Of a DNA stretch of 64,000 bases, positions 42,256-52,200 are shown one piece after another. The stretch is from Bacillota bacterium (lineage in GTDB: Bacteria > Bacillota > UBA4882 > UBA8346). The position numbers and the translations under genes were made by a program. The stretch covers positions 62,001 through 126,000 of the forward strand of contig JAEYRN010000062.1 of NCBI GenBank assembly GCA_023435565.1. Direction: 5' to 3'. The notes under the pieces were generated by a model that made no database searches, was not told the origin of the DNA, and saw nothing but the letters and a program-made list of their open reading frames with translations. The first letter of the stretch is position 1; each line of letters starts with the position of its first letter.

Positions 42256-43134
42256 ATGTATATCAAATCTTTATATCAACAAAAAAAGCCGGTTTTGTCC
42301 TTCGAAATTTTTCCGCCTAAGCCGGAATACTCTTTGGAAACAGTATTTAAAACCATTGAAGGACTAAAGGATCTTAAGCCTGATTTTATTAGCGTTACAT
42401 ATGGAGCGGGCGGTTCGAACCGGGGTCGGACGATTGAGATAGCTTCCCGAATTAAAAAAACCTATGGTATAGAGACAGTGGCTCATTTAACCTGTGTGGG
42501 CCATTCCCCGGCGGAATTGGATCAAATCATCACCCAAATGAAAGCTGAGGGAATCGAAAATATCTTGGCTTTAAGAGGCGATCCGCCGCGGGATCAGTCT
42601 GATTTTACCTTTCAGCCGGGATACTATCGTTATGCAGTGGAATTGGTAAAACATCTAAGCCAACATACCGGTTTTTGTATTGGCGCGGCCGCTTACGCCG
42701 AAGGACATACCGACAGTAGGCGCTGGCAAGACGATTGGGACCATCTCCGTGGTAAAGTCGAGGCCGGAGTCGATTTTTTATTAACGCAGCTTTACTTCGA
42801 TAACCGGATTTTTTATAATTTTAAAGAAAACTTATTACGTATGGGAATAACAGTGCCGGTTTCCCCCGGGATTATGCCTGTATTAAATCCCAATCAGATC
42901 AAAAGAATGATCTACCTTTCTGGAGCATCTCTTCCGGCCAAATTGTTACAGCTGTTCGATAAATACGGCGACCGACCTGAGGAGTTTGAAAAAGTCGGAA
43001 TTGAATATGCTATCAATCAAATTAATGATTTAATTGAGAGCGGGGTTGAGGGAATTCACCTTTGTACCATGAATCGGGTAGAGCAGACTCGGACTATTAT
43101 TGAAAATCTGAATTTGATGGGAAGAACATGTTGA
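42256..43134 (+). CDS. metF: 5,10-methylenetetrahydrofolate reductase
   Basis: FAD-dependent TIM-barrel enzyme producing 5-methyltetrahydrofolate for methionine synthesis or the methyl branch of acetyl-CoA metabolism. The family motifs FEIFPPKPE, SVTYGAGGSNRGRT, HLTCVGHSPAELD, LALRGDPP and TQLYFDN are all present. Its 292 aa are normal. No corrinoid methyltransferase or MetV partner is adjacent. The gene overlaps rpiA by 7 bp. No SAM riboswitch is visible in the 115-bp leader. Confidence 0.95.
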   Translation: MYIKSLYQQKKPVLSFEIFPPKPEYSLETVFKTIEGLKDLKPDFISVTYGAGGSNRGRTIEIASRIKKTYGIETVAHLTCVGHSPAELDQIITQMKAEGIENILALRGDPPRDQSDFTFQPGYYRYAVELVKHLSQHTGFCIGAAAYAEGHTDSRRWQDDWDHLRGKVEAGVDFLLTQLYFDNRIFYNFKENLLRMGITVPVSPGIMPVLNPNQIKRMIYLSGASLPAKLLQLFDKYGDRPEEFEKVGIEYAINQINDLIESGVEGIHLCTMNRVEQTRTIIENLNLMGRTC

Positions 43135-43838
43135 AAAATAGCGATACTAATAAAGAGCTAAAGAAGTTAGTTGGAATTACAGCCGCCCGCTTGGTCGAAA
43201 ACGGAATGATCTGCGGGATCGGCACCGGTTCAACAGTAGTGTTTTTCATTGAAGAGTTGGGCCGGAGAATTAAAAATGAAAAGATAAAAATCACTGGGGT
43301 TCCGACGTCCTTTCAGTCGAGACTCCTTTGCCAAGCTAATAACATTATAATCAAAGAACCTCAAGACTGTTCAAAATTGGACCTGGCCATTGACGGTGCA
43401 GACGAAGTGGATCCTGAATTAAACGCCATAAAAGGCGGAGGAGCGGCCCATACCCGTGAAAAAATAGTAGCAGCGATGGCTGAACGATTTGTGATCATTG
43501 TAGACGACTCTAAACTAGTCCCGACATTGGGGACCGCTTTTCCGGTCCCGGTAGAAATTATCCCGTCCGCTCTTGAATTTATAAGTGCGAAAATCCGTGA
43601 ATGGGGTGGAGAGCCGCAATTAAGAATGGGAGTCAAAAAAGACGGACCGGTGGTCACCGATAACGGCCAATTTATAATCGATATTAAATTTAAACCGGGA
43701 ACCGATTTGCGGAAGATCGACGCCCTTCTGCGCCAACTTCCCGGCGTGGTCGAAACCGGCCTCTTTTACGATCTGGCCAAACAAGTCTTGGTAGGGTCAG
43801 GAAAAGAAATGACAGTGAGGACGATAGAAAGGCAGTAG
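43128..43838 (+). CDS. rpiA: Ribose-5-phosphate isomerase A
   Basis: Interconverts ribose 5-phosphate and ribulose 5-phosphate in the pentose phosphate pathway. GIGTGSTV binds the phosphate, DLAIDGADEVDP carries the catalytic Asp pair and KGGGAAHTREK the catalytic Glu region. The 236 aa are standard. The ATG lies inside the last codons of metF, so the two genes are translationally coupled, although the enzymes serve different pathways. Confidence 0.95.
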   Translation: MLKNSDTNKELKKLVGITAARLVENGMICGIGTGSTVVFFIEELGRRIKNEKIKITGVPTSFQSRLLCQANNIIIKEPQDCSKLDLAIDGADEVDPELNAIKGGGAAHTREKIVAAMAERFVIIVDDSKLVPTLGTAFPVPVEIIPSALEFISAKIREWGGEPQLRMGVKKDGPVVTDNGQFIIDIKFKPGTDLRKIDALLRQLPGVVETGLFYDLAKQVLVGSGKEMTVRTIERQ

Positions 43839-44014
43839 ACAGGAGTAGTATTACGTGTAATTTTTAGGGCCAATTTAGAGCGGAAGACAGGGAAATTAAA
43901 GTCAGAGTTCGGCAAATAATTAGGGCATTAATTTCAATATACTATCCTGACTTCCGTATTTTGACAACTATTAACCCTTGAAATCCGGCTTCAGATAAAA
44001 GAAGAGGTGTATCC

Positions 44015-46459
44015 ATGGCTGAGTTGACTGATGGAAAAATAATTCCGATAATCCTGGAAGAGGAGATGAAAAAGTCCTTTCTTGATTACGCTATGAGCGT
44101 AATTTTAGATCGGGCGCTACCGGATGTTCGCGACGGATTAAAACCAGTTCACCGTCGAATTCTTTACGGTATGTATGAATCGGGAACGACTCCGGACAAG
44201 CCTTATCGTAAATCCGCACGTATTGTCGGTGATGTAATGGGCCGATATCACCCCCACGGTGACTCGGCAATTTATGATACTATGGTCCGAATGGCGCAGG
44301 ATTTTTCTTTTCGTCATATGTTGGTTGACGGACACGGTAATTTTGGATCGGTTGACGGCGATTCTCCGGCGGCAATGCGTTATACTGAGGTCCGGATGTC
44401 GAAACTGGCCATGGAAATGTTACGGGATATCGATAAGAAAACCGTCGATTTTAAACCTAATTTTGATGAAAGCATGGAAGAACCGGTGGTTCTCCCTTCA
44501 CGTTTCCCCAATCTGTTGGTTAACGGCTCTTCAGGAATTGCGGTGGGTATGGCTACTAATATTCCTCCTCATAATCTGGGTGAAGTCATTGACGGAGCGG
44601 TGCAATTAATCGATAATCCGGAAACTGAAGATAAAGACCTGCTTAAATTAGTTAAAGGTCCCGACTTTCCTACCGGAGGTATTATTTTAGGGCGGGACGG
44701 GATAAAAAATGCCTATTTAAAAGGAAAAGGTTCGGTCAAGATTCGCTCGAAGACGAAAATTGAGGAGATGAGCGGCGGTAAACATCGGATTCTTGTGAAT
44801 GAATTACCCTATCAAGTTAATAAGGCCCGTTTAGTTGAACAAATAGCGGGATTAGTTCGTGAAAAAACGATTGACGGCATTACCGACTTACGGGACGAAT
44901 CCGACCGGAACGGAATGCGGGTCGTTATTGAATTACGCCGTGATGTCAACCCGAATATTATTTTGAATCAACTTTTCAAACATACGACGATGCAGCAAAG
45001 CTTTGGCGTTAATATGATGGTTTTGGTGAACAATGAACCCAAAATTGCCACTTTGCGCGAAATATTATATCATTATTTGGAGCACCAAAAGGATGTAGTT
45101 ACCCGAAGGACCCAATTTGATTTGGCAAAAGCCGAGGACCGAGCCCATATCTTAGAAGGTTTGAGAATTGCGCTAGACCATATTGATGAGGTTATTGCCC
45201 TAATCAGAGGCTCCCGGACAGTAGATATCGCCCGGGAAGGATTAATGACCAAATTTGGACTTTCGGAAAAGCAAGCACAAGCAATTTTAGATATGAGGTT
45301 ACAGCGCTTAACAGGTTTGGAACGGGATAAAATTGAGTCCGAATATGCGGAACTACAAAAGCTAATCGCTTATTATCGAGATTTGCTGGCAGATATAAAC
45401 AAGATAATGCAGGTTATCAAAGAAGAATTGAGTGAAATTAAGAAAAAATTCGCTGATCCGAGGCGAACAGAGATTACTGTCGGTGAGGATGAAGAATTTG
45501 TAGTTGAGGATTTAATAGCTGATGAAGATATAGTTGTAACCATTACTCATTTCGGTTACATTAAACGTCTTCCGGTGACGACCTATCGTAGTCAACGACG
45601 AGGTGGGCGAGGGATTACCGCTATCTCAACAAAAGAAGAGGATTTTGTGGAACATTTGTTTATAACCTCTACCCATCAAACGATTCTCTTCTTTACCAAC
45701 CAAGGCAGGGTATACCGTTTGAAGGGGCATGAGATCCCGGAGGCGGGGCGTCAGGCGCGGGGTACCGCTATAATTAATCTGGTCCAAGTTGAACCGGGTG
45801 AACGGATTAACGCGGTAATTCCAATTAAAGATTTTGACGGTAATAATTATCTCCTGATGTGTACAAAAAAGGGGGTAGTTAAAAAGACCTCTCTAACTGA
45901 ATTCCAGACCAGTCGTAAGGGTGGCCTTATCGGGATTAACCTGGATGAACAAGATGAATTGATTGATGTTAAACTTACCGATGGGAGTCAAGAAGTAATT
46001 ATAGTGACGGAACATGGCCAATCAATTCGTTTCCGTGAAACCGAAGCCCGTCCTTTGGGACGAGCGTCTCGAGGGGTAAAAGGGATCACTTTAGCAGTTA
46101 ACGACATTGTTGTCGGGATGGATATTTCCAGAGAACGGGCGGATTTATTGGTGATAACCTCCGCCGGTATTGGTAAACGGACTCCTATCTCCGAGTATCG
46201 TGTTCAATCCCGGGGCGGTAAAGGTATTAAAACCATGAAATTAACAAAAAAACACGGGTTGATTGTAGGCATTAAAGTAGTGTCGGAAACTGACGAATTA
46301 ATGGTAATCACCGCCGAAGGAGTAATTATTCGGACCAAGGTGCAAGCTATTTCGGAGACCGGTCGTGACACTCAAGGGGTAAAAATTATGAAACCTGATA
46401 AGAAAGATAGAATTGTGGCTTTGGCGAGGGTAATCGGTGAAGATAAAGATGAGGAGTAA
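44015..46459 (+). CDS. gyrA: DNA gyrase subunit A
   Basis: DNA breakage-reunion subunit of gyrase. The catalytic tyrosine is Tyr123 in AMRYTEVRM, and Ser84 in HGDSAIYDTMVRM is the wild-type residue at the main quinolone-contact position. The C-terminal beta-pinwheel carries the gyrase-specific GyrA-box QRRGGRG (about 527-533), separating it from ParC. Its 814 aa are normal. RBS GAAGAGGTG precedes the ATG. Unusually it lies 43 kb from gyrB rather than directly after it. Confidence 0.97.
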   Translation: MAELTDGKIIPIILEEEMKKSFLDYAMSVILDRALPDVRDGLKPVHRRILYGMYESGTTPDKPYRKSARIVGDVMGRYHPHGDSAIYDTMVRMAQDFSFRHMLVDGHGNFGSVDGDSPAAMRYTEVRMSKLAMEMLRDIDKKTVDFKPNFDESMEEPVVLPSRFPNLLVNGSSGIAVGMATNIPPHNLGEVIDGAVQLIDNPETEDKDLLKLVKGPDFPTGGIILGRDGIKNAYLKGKGSVKIRSKTKIEEMSGGKHRILVNELPYQVNKARLVEQIAGLVREKTIDGITDLRDESDRNGMRVVIELRRDVNPNIILNQLFKHTTMQQSFGVNMMVLVNNEPKIATLREILYHYLEHQKDVVTRRTQFDLAKAEDRAHILEGLRIALDHIDEVIALIRGSRTVDIAREGLMTKFGLSEKQAQAILDMRLQRLTGLERDKIESEYAELQKLIAYYRDLLADINKIMQVIKEELSEIKKKFADPRRTEITVGEDEEFVVEDLIADEDIVVTITHFGYIKRLPVTTYRSQRRGGRGITAISTKEEDFVEHLFITSTHQTILFFTNQGRVYRLKGHEIPEAGRQARGTAIINLVQVEPGERINAVIPIKDFDGNNYLLMCTKKGVVKKTSLTEFQTSRKGGLIGINLDEQDELIDVKLTDGSQEVIIVTEHGQSIRFRETEARPLGRASRGVKGITLAVNDIVVGMDISRERADLLVITSAGIGKRTPISEYRVQSRGGKGIKTMKLTKKHGLIVGIKVVSETDELMVITAEGVIIRTKVQAISETGRDTQGVKIMKPDKKDRIVALARVIGEDKDEE

Positions 46460-46476
46460 TTTGTCGGGGGAAGGTC

Positions 46477-47418
46477 ATGGATTATTATTTTTTGGGTAAT
46501 ACGGGAATCAAAGTATCAGCCCTTTGTTTCGGGGCATTACCAATGGGACCGCTCCAAGCCGGTTTAAGTACGGAAGAAGGCGGCGCGTTGCTCTTGGCAG
46601 CCTTGGAAAAAGGAATTAACTTCATTGATACTGCGGAGCTTTACGCCACTTATCCCCAGATCAAATGGGCCCTTGAACGTTACCAGGGTCAAGTGGTTTT
46701 AGCTTCCAAATCTACGGCTACTTCTTACCGGGATATGAAAAACTCGATTGAAAGAAGTCTTAATGAACTAGGGCGTGACCAAATTGAAATTTTCCATCTT
46801 CACGCTGCCCGGGACTCTAACCCCCTTGATAACCGTAAAGAAGCTCTGGAAGCAATTTTAGAAAATAAAAGGAAAGGTTATATTAAAGCAGCCGGGTTAG
46901 CAACTCATTCGGTAACCGGGGTTCAAAAAGGCGGAACTGATCCTCGAATTGACGTTATTTTCCCCCTGATCAACAGGTTGGGAATGGGTATTCTTGATGG
47001 AGGGATCCCGGAGATGGCGGCTGAAATCAAATCGGCTATGGCAAACGGAAAAGGATTATACGTAATGAAAGCCTTGGCCGGAGGCCATCTAATCAAAGAA
47101 GTCGAAAACAGCATCAAATTTGTTAGGAATGAGGTCGGGGTACCTGTAATTGCGGTTGGAATGTTGCGAAGGGAAGAATTAGAGATGAATCTGGCAATTT
47201 TCGAAGGGAGACCGGTTCAAATCATTCCCCAAACCGATAACTATCGGAAGCGGACCAAAGTCACTTTTCTCTGTAAGGGTTGCGGACGCTGCCTAAAAGT
47301 ATGCCATAGTGAAGCGATAAGTATTGTAAATGGGCAAGCCCTAATTGATAACGATAAATGCCTTCTTTGCGGTTATTGCAGCAGCGAATGTCCGGAATTT
47401 GCAATCCGGGTTATTTAA
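46477..47418 (+). CDS. Aldo/keto reductase fused to a 2[4Fe-4S] ferredoxin domain
   Basis: The N-terminal aldo/keto reductase barrel has FIDTAELYATYP (catalytic Asp and Tyr), the Lys in ASKSTA, and FHLHAARD with the His. From about residue 262 a ferredoxin-like domain has two Cys clusters, CKGCGRCLKVCHSEA and CLLCGYCSSECPEFA, each able to bind a 4Fe-4S centre. Such fusions are frequent in anaerobes and presumably link carbonyl reduction to ferredoxin. The substrate is unknown. It lies 17 bp after gyrA and is likely co-transcribed with it. Confidence 0.88.
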   Translation: MDYYFLGNTGIKVSALCFGALPMGPLQAGLSTEEGGALLLAALEKGINFIDTAELYATYPQIKWALERYQGQVVLASKSTATSYRDMKNSIERSLNELGRDQIEIFHLHAARDSNPLDNRKEALEAILENKRKGYIKAAGLATHSVTGVQKGGTDPRIDVIFPLINRLGMGILDGGIPEMAAEIKSAMANGKGLYVMKALAGGHLIKEVENSIKFVRNEVGVPVIAVGMLRREELEMNLAIFEGRPVQIIPQTDNYRKRTKVTFLCKGCGRCLKVCHSEAISIVNGQALIDNDKCLLCGYCSSECPEFAIRVI

Positions 47419-47525
47419 CTTGACAACTATTTATTAAATTTTGTTTACGCTATGCCATTCTATTGCGCTAGCTTAACAGTTGAGATAAAATAATTGAAAA
47501 AAGAGACGGACCGGAGGATTTGATA

Positions 47526-48407
47526 ATGGAAACAGGAACAGTCAAAGTTAAAAGAGGGCTCGCCGAGATGCTTAAAGGCGGAGTAATTATGGATGTTACC
47601 ACTCCTGAACAGGCAAAAATTGCCGAAGAAGCCGGTGCGGTAGCAGTAATGGCGCTGGAAAGGGTTCCGGCCGATATTCGGGCCGAGGGTGGAGTGGCGC
47701 GGATGTCCGACCCTGAAATCATCATTAAAATAATGGAGGCCGTAACCATACCGGTTATGGCAAAAGCCAGAATCGGGCATTTTGTTGAAGCGCAAGTCTT
47801 AGAGGCATTAGAAATTGATTATATCGATGAGAGCGAAGTTTTAACCCCCGCCGATGAATCCTATCATATCAATAAACATCTTTTTAAAGTTCCGTTTGTT
47901 TGCGGCGCTCGAAACCTGGGAGAGGCGTTGCGTCGGATTGGTGAAGGAGCAGCCATGATTAGAACTAAAGGTGAAGCGGGTACCGGTGATGTTGTGGAAG
48001 CTGTCCGGCATATTAGAGCGGTTAGTGACGATATTCGGAGGGTGGTAAACGCCCCGGATGAAGAATTAATGACAATTGCTAAAGAATTGGGGGCACCCTA
48101 TGAATTAGTATTGGAGGTTAAACAATTAGGCAGATTGCCGGTGGTAAACTTTGCAGCCGGAGGAATCGCTACGCCCGCCGATGCGTCGCTAATGATGCAA
48201 TTAGGCTGCGACGGTATTTTTGTCGGTTCCGGTATTTTCAAGTCGGATAATCCAGCCAAAAGGGCCAAGGCAATCGTAGAGGCAACCGCCCATTACCAGG
48301 ACGCCAAATTATTGGCTGAAGTATCCAAAGGTATAGGTACAGCCATGCGCGGTATAAATGTTGGCGGAATGAAACCGGAGGAAAAAATTGCCGGGCGGGG
48401 ATGGTAA
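47526..48407 (+). CDS. pdxS: Pyridoxal 5'-phosphate synthase lyase subunit PdxS
   Basis: Synthase subunit that makes PLP from ribose 5-phosphate, glyceraldehyde 3-phosphate and ammonia supplied by PdxT. Active-site Asp is in IMDVTTPEQA and Lys80 in PVMAKARIGHF forms the first Schiff base; KGEAGTGDVVEAVRH binds phosphate and carries the second Lys. ATG 47526 is eight bases after GGAGG; an in-frame TTG at 47520 is too close. Length of about 293 aa is standard. Its partner follows after a 130-bp gap that contains a palindromic repeat. Confidence 0.97.
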   Translation: METGTVKVKRGLAEMLKGGVIMDVTTPEQAKIAEEAGAVAVMALERVPADIRAEGGVARMSDPEIIIKIMEAVTIPVMAKARIGHFVEAQVLEALEIDYIDESEVLTPADESYHINKHLFKVPFVCGARNLGEALRRIGEGAAMIRTKGEAGTGDVVEAVRHIRAVSDDIRRVVNAPDEELMTIAKELGAPYELVLEVKQLGRLPVVNFAAGGIATPADASLMMQLGCDGIFVGSGIFKSDNPAKRAKAIVEATAHYQDAKLLAEVSKGIGTAMRGINVGGMKPEEKIAGRGW

Positions 48408-48452
48408 AGCAATTTACAATTTATTATTGATAATTGACAATTATTAAATTAT

Positions 48453-48478
48453 GTAGGGGCGAATATAATTCGCCCTGC
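48453..48478. repeat. Short palindromic repeat, copy 2 (imperfect)
   Basis: GTAGGGGCGAATA followed by TAATTCGCCCTGC, a diverged copy of the perfect palindrome at 39724-39751. It sits between pdxS and pdxT in AT-rich sequence with small inverted AATTGACAATTA-type units just upstream. Confidence 0.7.
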
Positions 48479-48537
48479 ATTCCATTTATAACAATATTAC
48501 GATTAACCATTGACCCGGGATAAGAAGGTGTATCAAC

Positions 48538-49137
48538 ATGAAAATAGGAGTTTTGGCCCTACAAGGGGCTGTCAGGGAGCACTGTAATTCCTTGAAAGCT
48601 TGTGATGCGGACCCGGTTGAGATTAGATATAAAGAACAACTAAGTGAAATAAAGGGGTTAATTATTCCCGGCGGGGAGAGCACCACAGTAGGTAAATTAT
48701 TGGTTAGGTACGAAATGCTGGGGCTGCTTACAGACATGGGGCGAAACGGTTTTCCAATCTTTGGTACTTGTACAGGCTTGATCCTTTTAGCCCGGGAAAT
48801 TAACGGGAGTGAACAACCCAGATTGGGGCTAATGGATATCTCGGTTGAACGGAATGCTTTTGGGCGACAGATTTCCAGTTTTGAAGCGGATCTAGATATT
48901 GAAGCAATCGGATCGCCTCATTTTCACGCCATATTTATCCGCGCACCATATATTATGAAGGCTGAGCCAAGGGTCGCCGTCCTTGCTAAGTTAGATACGA
49001 AGATTTTAATGGCCCAACAAGACAACTTATTAGCTGCCGCCTTTCATCCGGAACTCACAAACGACTTAAGAATTCACCGGTACTTTATTAGTATTTGTCA
49101 ATCCAATTCTAATAAAAATGAACTTTTGTTTACTTAA
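48538..49137 (+). CDS. pdxT: Pyridoxal 5'-phosphate synthase glutaminase subunit PdxT
   Basis: Class I glutaminase that feeds ammonia to PdxS. The oxyanion loop PGGESTTVGKLL and the nucleophile Cys in FGTCTGLILLA are present (GTCAG is the usual form), with the catalytic His and Glu in AAFHPELT. The 199 aa are typical. RBS AAGAAGGTG precedes the ATG. Its distance from pdxS (130 bp) is larger than usual because of the inserted repeat region. Confidence 0.95.
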   Translation: MKIGVLALQGAVREHCNSLKACDADPVEIRYKEQLSEIKGLIIPGGESTTVGKLLVRYEMLGLLTDMGRNGFPIFGTCTGLILLAREINGSEQPRLGLMDISVERNAFGRQISSFEADLDIEAIGSPHFHAIFIRAPYIMKAEPRVAVLAKLDTKILMAQQDNLLAAAFHPELTNDLRIHRYFISICQSNSNKNELLFT

Positions 49138-49257
49138 AAAAAGGGAAAAAATACATAATAACGAATATAAAATCTTAATCGTGTTTTATAGTGATCAAAT
49201 TTACAATTAAAACAATACCTTAAGTTTTTTTTTTATTTTAGAGACATAAGGTGATCA

Positions 49258-52200
49258 ATGGACTGGATTGAAAAACGCAATCGAACAATATTAGATTTTA
49301 TAAACAAGGCTAATAATCCGGAAGAAATCGTCACCAAGGTTAAAGATGATCCGTTAATCGGTAAATCACCGCCCCGGGCCTATGGAATCCGGCTGTCTTT
49401 GGCCAAATCAATACTACAAAAACGCAACTCATTACCGGGTGAGCAGTTTACTTCAATAGCTGAAATTCATTCTATTCGTGGGGTTGGTCCCGACACATTA
49501 AATGATATTTTCTTCAGTTGCGCTCCGGCGCAATTATCCTGCGATTATCCTGTTCTTCTATTCCCGGTTCGGTTGGAGACTCGGTTTATAGACAATGAAT
49601 TATTGGTCAGGATTTACCCGGACGATATTTGCATCGAGTTACATAACCGTAATTTAAGCGATATAGAAAAAGAAGCCGGGAAATCCTTTCTGGAATTGTG
49701 GAATACCGCTCTGACCACTGAATCAAAACGAGATGCCTGGCATGGTTTCGCCGAACGTTTCGGACCGGGAAGAGCTGCCTGGATCTTTAAAAAGGTCCGG
49801 GAGTCAATTATTGATGAATCGGTAACATCAGGGCCGGTGGTTCGGGTATTGCCTGATTGTTTCATGGTAACGCTGTATCAAGGGGATAAGAGTTTCAATT
49901 TTATCGGAAATCCGATTCCGGATAAACTTCCTTTAATGACCGGGCCTGCCGATCAACCGGATCTCAGAAATCCACTCTATAATAAAGACGCCGCCTGGGT
50001 ATGGGATTTCAACTCCGCAGTAAAATTGGGGATGGCTTTAAGAATAGATTTAAATTCATTAGATTTACAGGATAACACCTATTTCGACCGGATCGTTGTA
50101 GTCGGTATCAACCGGAAGGTGAATCATGATGAAGGCCGGGCTTTGCTCGGACAGTTGTTTGAAAACCACCTCTATACTCACGGACTATCATTTCTTCCCT
50201 ACGGGACCCCTACCAATAATACTCAAAATGTTAAATCCGATTATTCAAAATCCGTTTCAATATTCAAAGATGGGCCTGAAAAAGATAATATAATTAGTGA
50301 TACACCAAATTACGCGGTTTGTTTGGCTGAATCATTGGGAATTGATACTTCAATATTGATTCTTTCCGGTAATAGTAACCTTTCTGAATTCCCATTAATT
50401 AAGGAGTTTCAGGAAACTCTCTGGCCGGCGTTGGGTGACTATTACCTTAATGTTATACTGTCAGCTGGTTTATCTAACCAAGACCGGCTCAATGTTTGGA
50501 CTCATTTTTCAAAATTTGTCCGGGCCCGCGGCCCCTTACCGGCTATTCGAACCGGTAAACAACCTTATGGTGTATTATCGGTAACCGCAATTAGAAATTG
50601 GGGACCATCGGAATACGATAATGAAGCGGGTCATTCTAATTTGAGACAATTCGACACCGAGCTCCATAGTATTCTAAAGAATCTTTTTGATATGTGGCTG
50701 AAGTTGGCTGAAAGCCCCGAACAGCTAGTTCCAAAAGTAGGAAAAGACGAAGATCCCGATCGTGAGCTGTTACGAATTTTAGCAATGGCGCCCCATGCCG
50801 TCAGCTATAAAGCACGGCTTCAATTAGATGAACGGTTTACGGCCTGGTCGCTCAATGCTACTAAGAAACAATTATTTGGCGGATATGCCGATATTCAAGC
50901 AGAAGAATGGGCCCTCAAGTGGTTTGAGAAGAAAGAAGCGGGTTCCCAAGTTTTGAGCGGTATTTACAACAACAAGAACTGGTCGGATGCTAATATTTTA
51001 AAATTATTCAATTGGGCCCAAGCCAAGGATATTCCGATCCCATTTGCTCGAGATCATACAACACCTGAAAATCCTCTTGAATATCTTAATTTATTTAAAA
51101 ATGACGAGATTCCCGGAGAAGATCCTTCAAAACCATTATTGTATGAGTTACTACGTTGTGGGATCTTATTTCAGAAAAAGCTTAGTAATCCTCTATCCTC
51201 CAACGGGACCCATTTAAGGTCGTTAATCGATCGGATTAGCCAAGTTAACCCCGATGTCGACCAACTTGAAAACCTGTTGCGCGATATTTTTGATCTTCAT
51301 TCACATCGTCTTGATGCGTGGTTGTCGTCATTTGCGGTCAAACGATTACAGGCCATGCGGAAAAAACCCGGGCGCGAGCAAGGTATTTTTATTGGAGCTT
51401 ATGGTTGGATTGAAAATTTATGTAGGGCGCCGAAAGAAATTACATCAAATGAAGGTGGATATATTCATGCTCCATCGTTAGGACAGGCTGCCGCCGGAGC
51501 AGTTTTAAGAAACGCGTATTTAACGCATCGCCGGGATAACCAGGGTAATTCCTTTAAAATTAATCTTAACTCAAGAAGGGTTCGACGGGCCCTCCGGATT
51601 ATCGACGGGGTCCGGGAAGGCCAGAGACTGAGCGATTTGCTCGGTTATATATTTGAACGCGGTTTGCATGACCGAAACCAGGATATATATATCAGCGCTT
51701 TCCGTTCCGCCTATCCTTTATTGGGAAGACAAGGTTCCGCCGAAAGTGTTGAAACGGAAACAATCGCTACACGGAATGTGGTTGATGGCTTAAGACTAGC
51801 CGGAGAATGGCGGGATGACCAAGAAAAAGTACGCCGGGCGATCGCCCTAAATATATCGGAAAGTGTAATCAAGGAGTTAAATGAACTTACGGACGCATTG
51901 GACAGTGTTTCTGATCTGCTGCTTTATGAAAGCGTTTATCAGTCGGTCCAGGGTAATTATGAAAGAAGTGGCGCTGCCCTGGAAGCTATGTCGGGCGCCG
52001 CTTTTCCGCCTTTAATCGAGTCCGTTAAGACCAAGCCTACCGGAACATTATTTGGGCAGAAGGTAAGCATTATCTTAAATGAGAAGAGAGATTTTTTATC
52101 TCAAGGGGTGCGCGAATTTATAGAACCTACACTGGCCGCTTGGTTTGACGGTTTACTCGGAAATATGGATGATGTCGGGTGTAGCGTTTATATTGACCAA

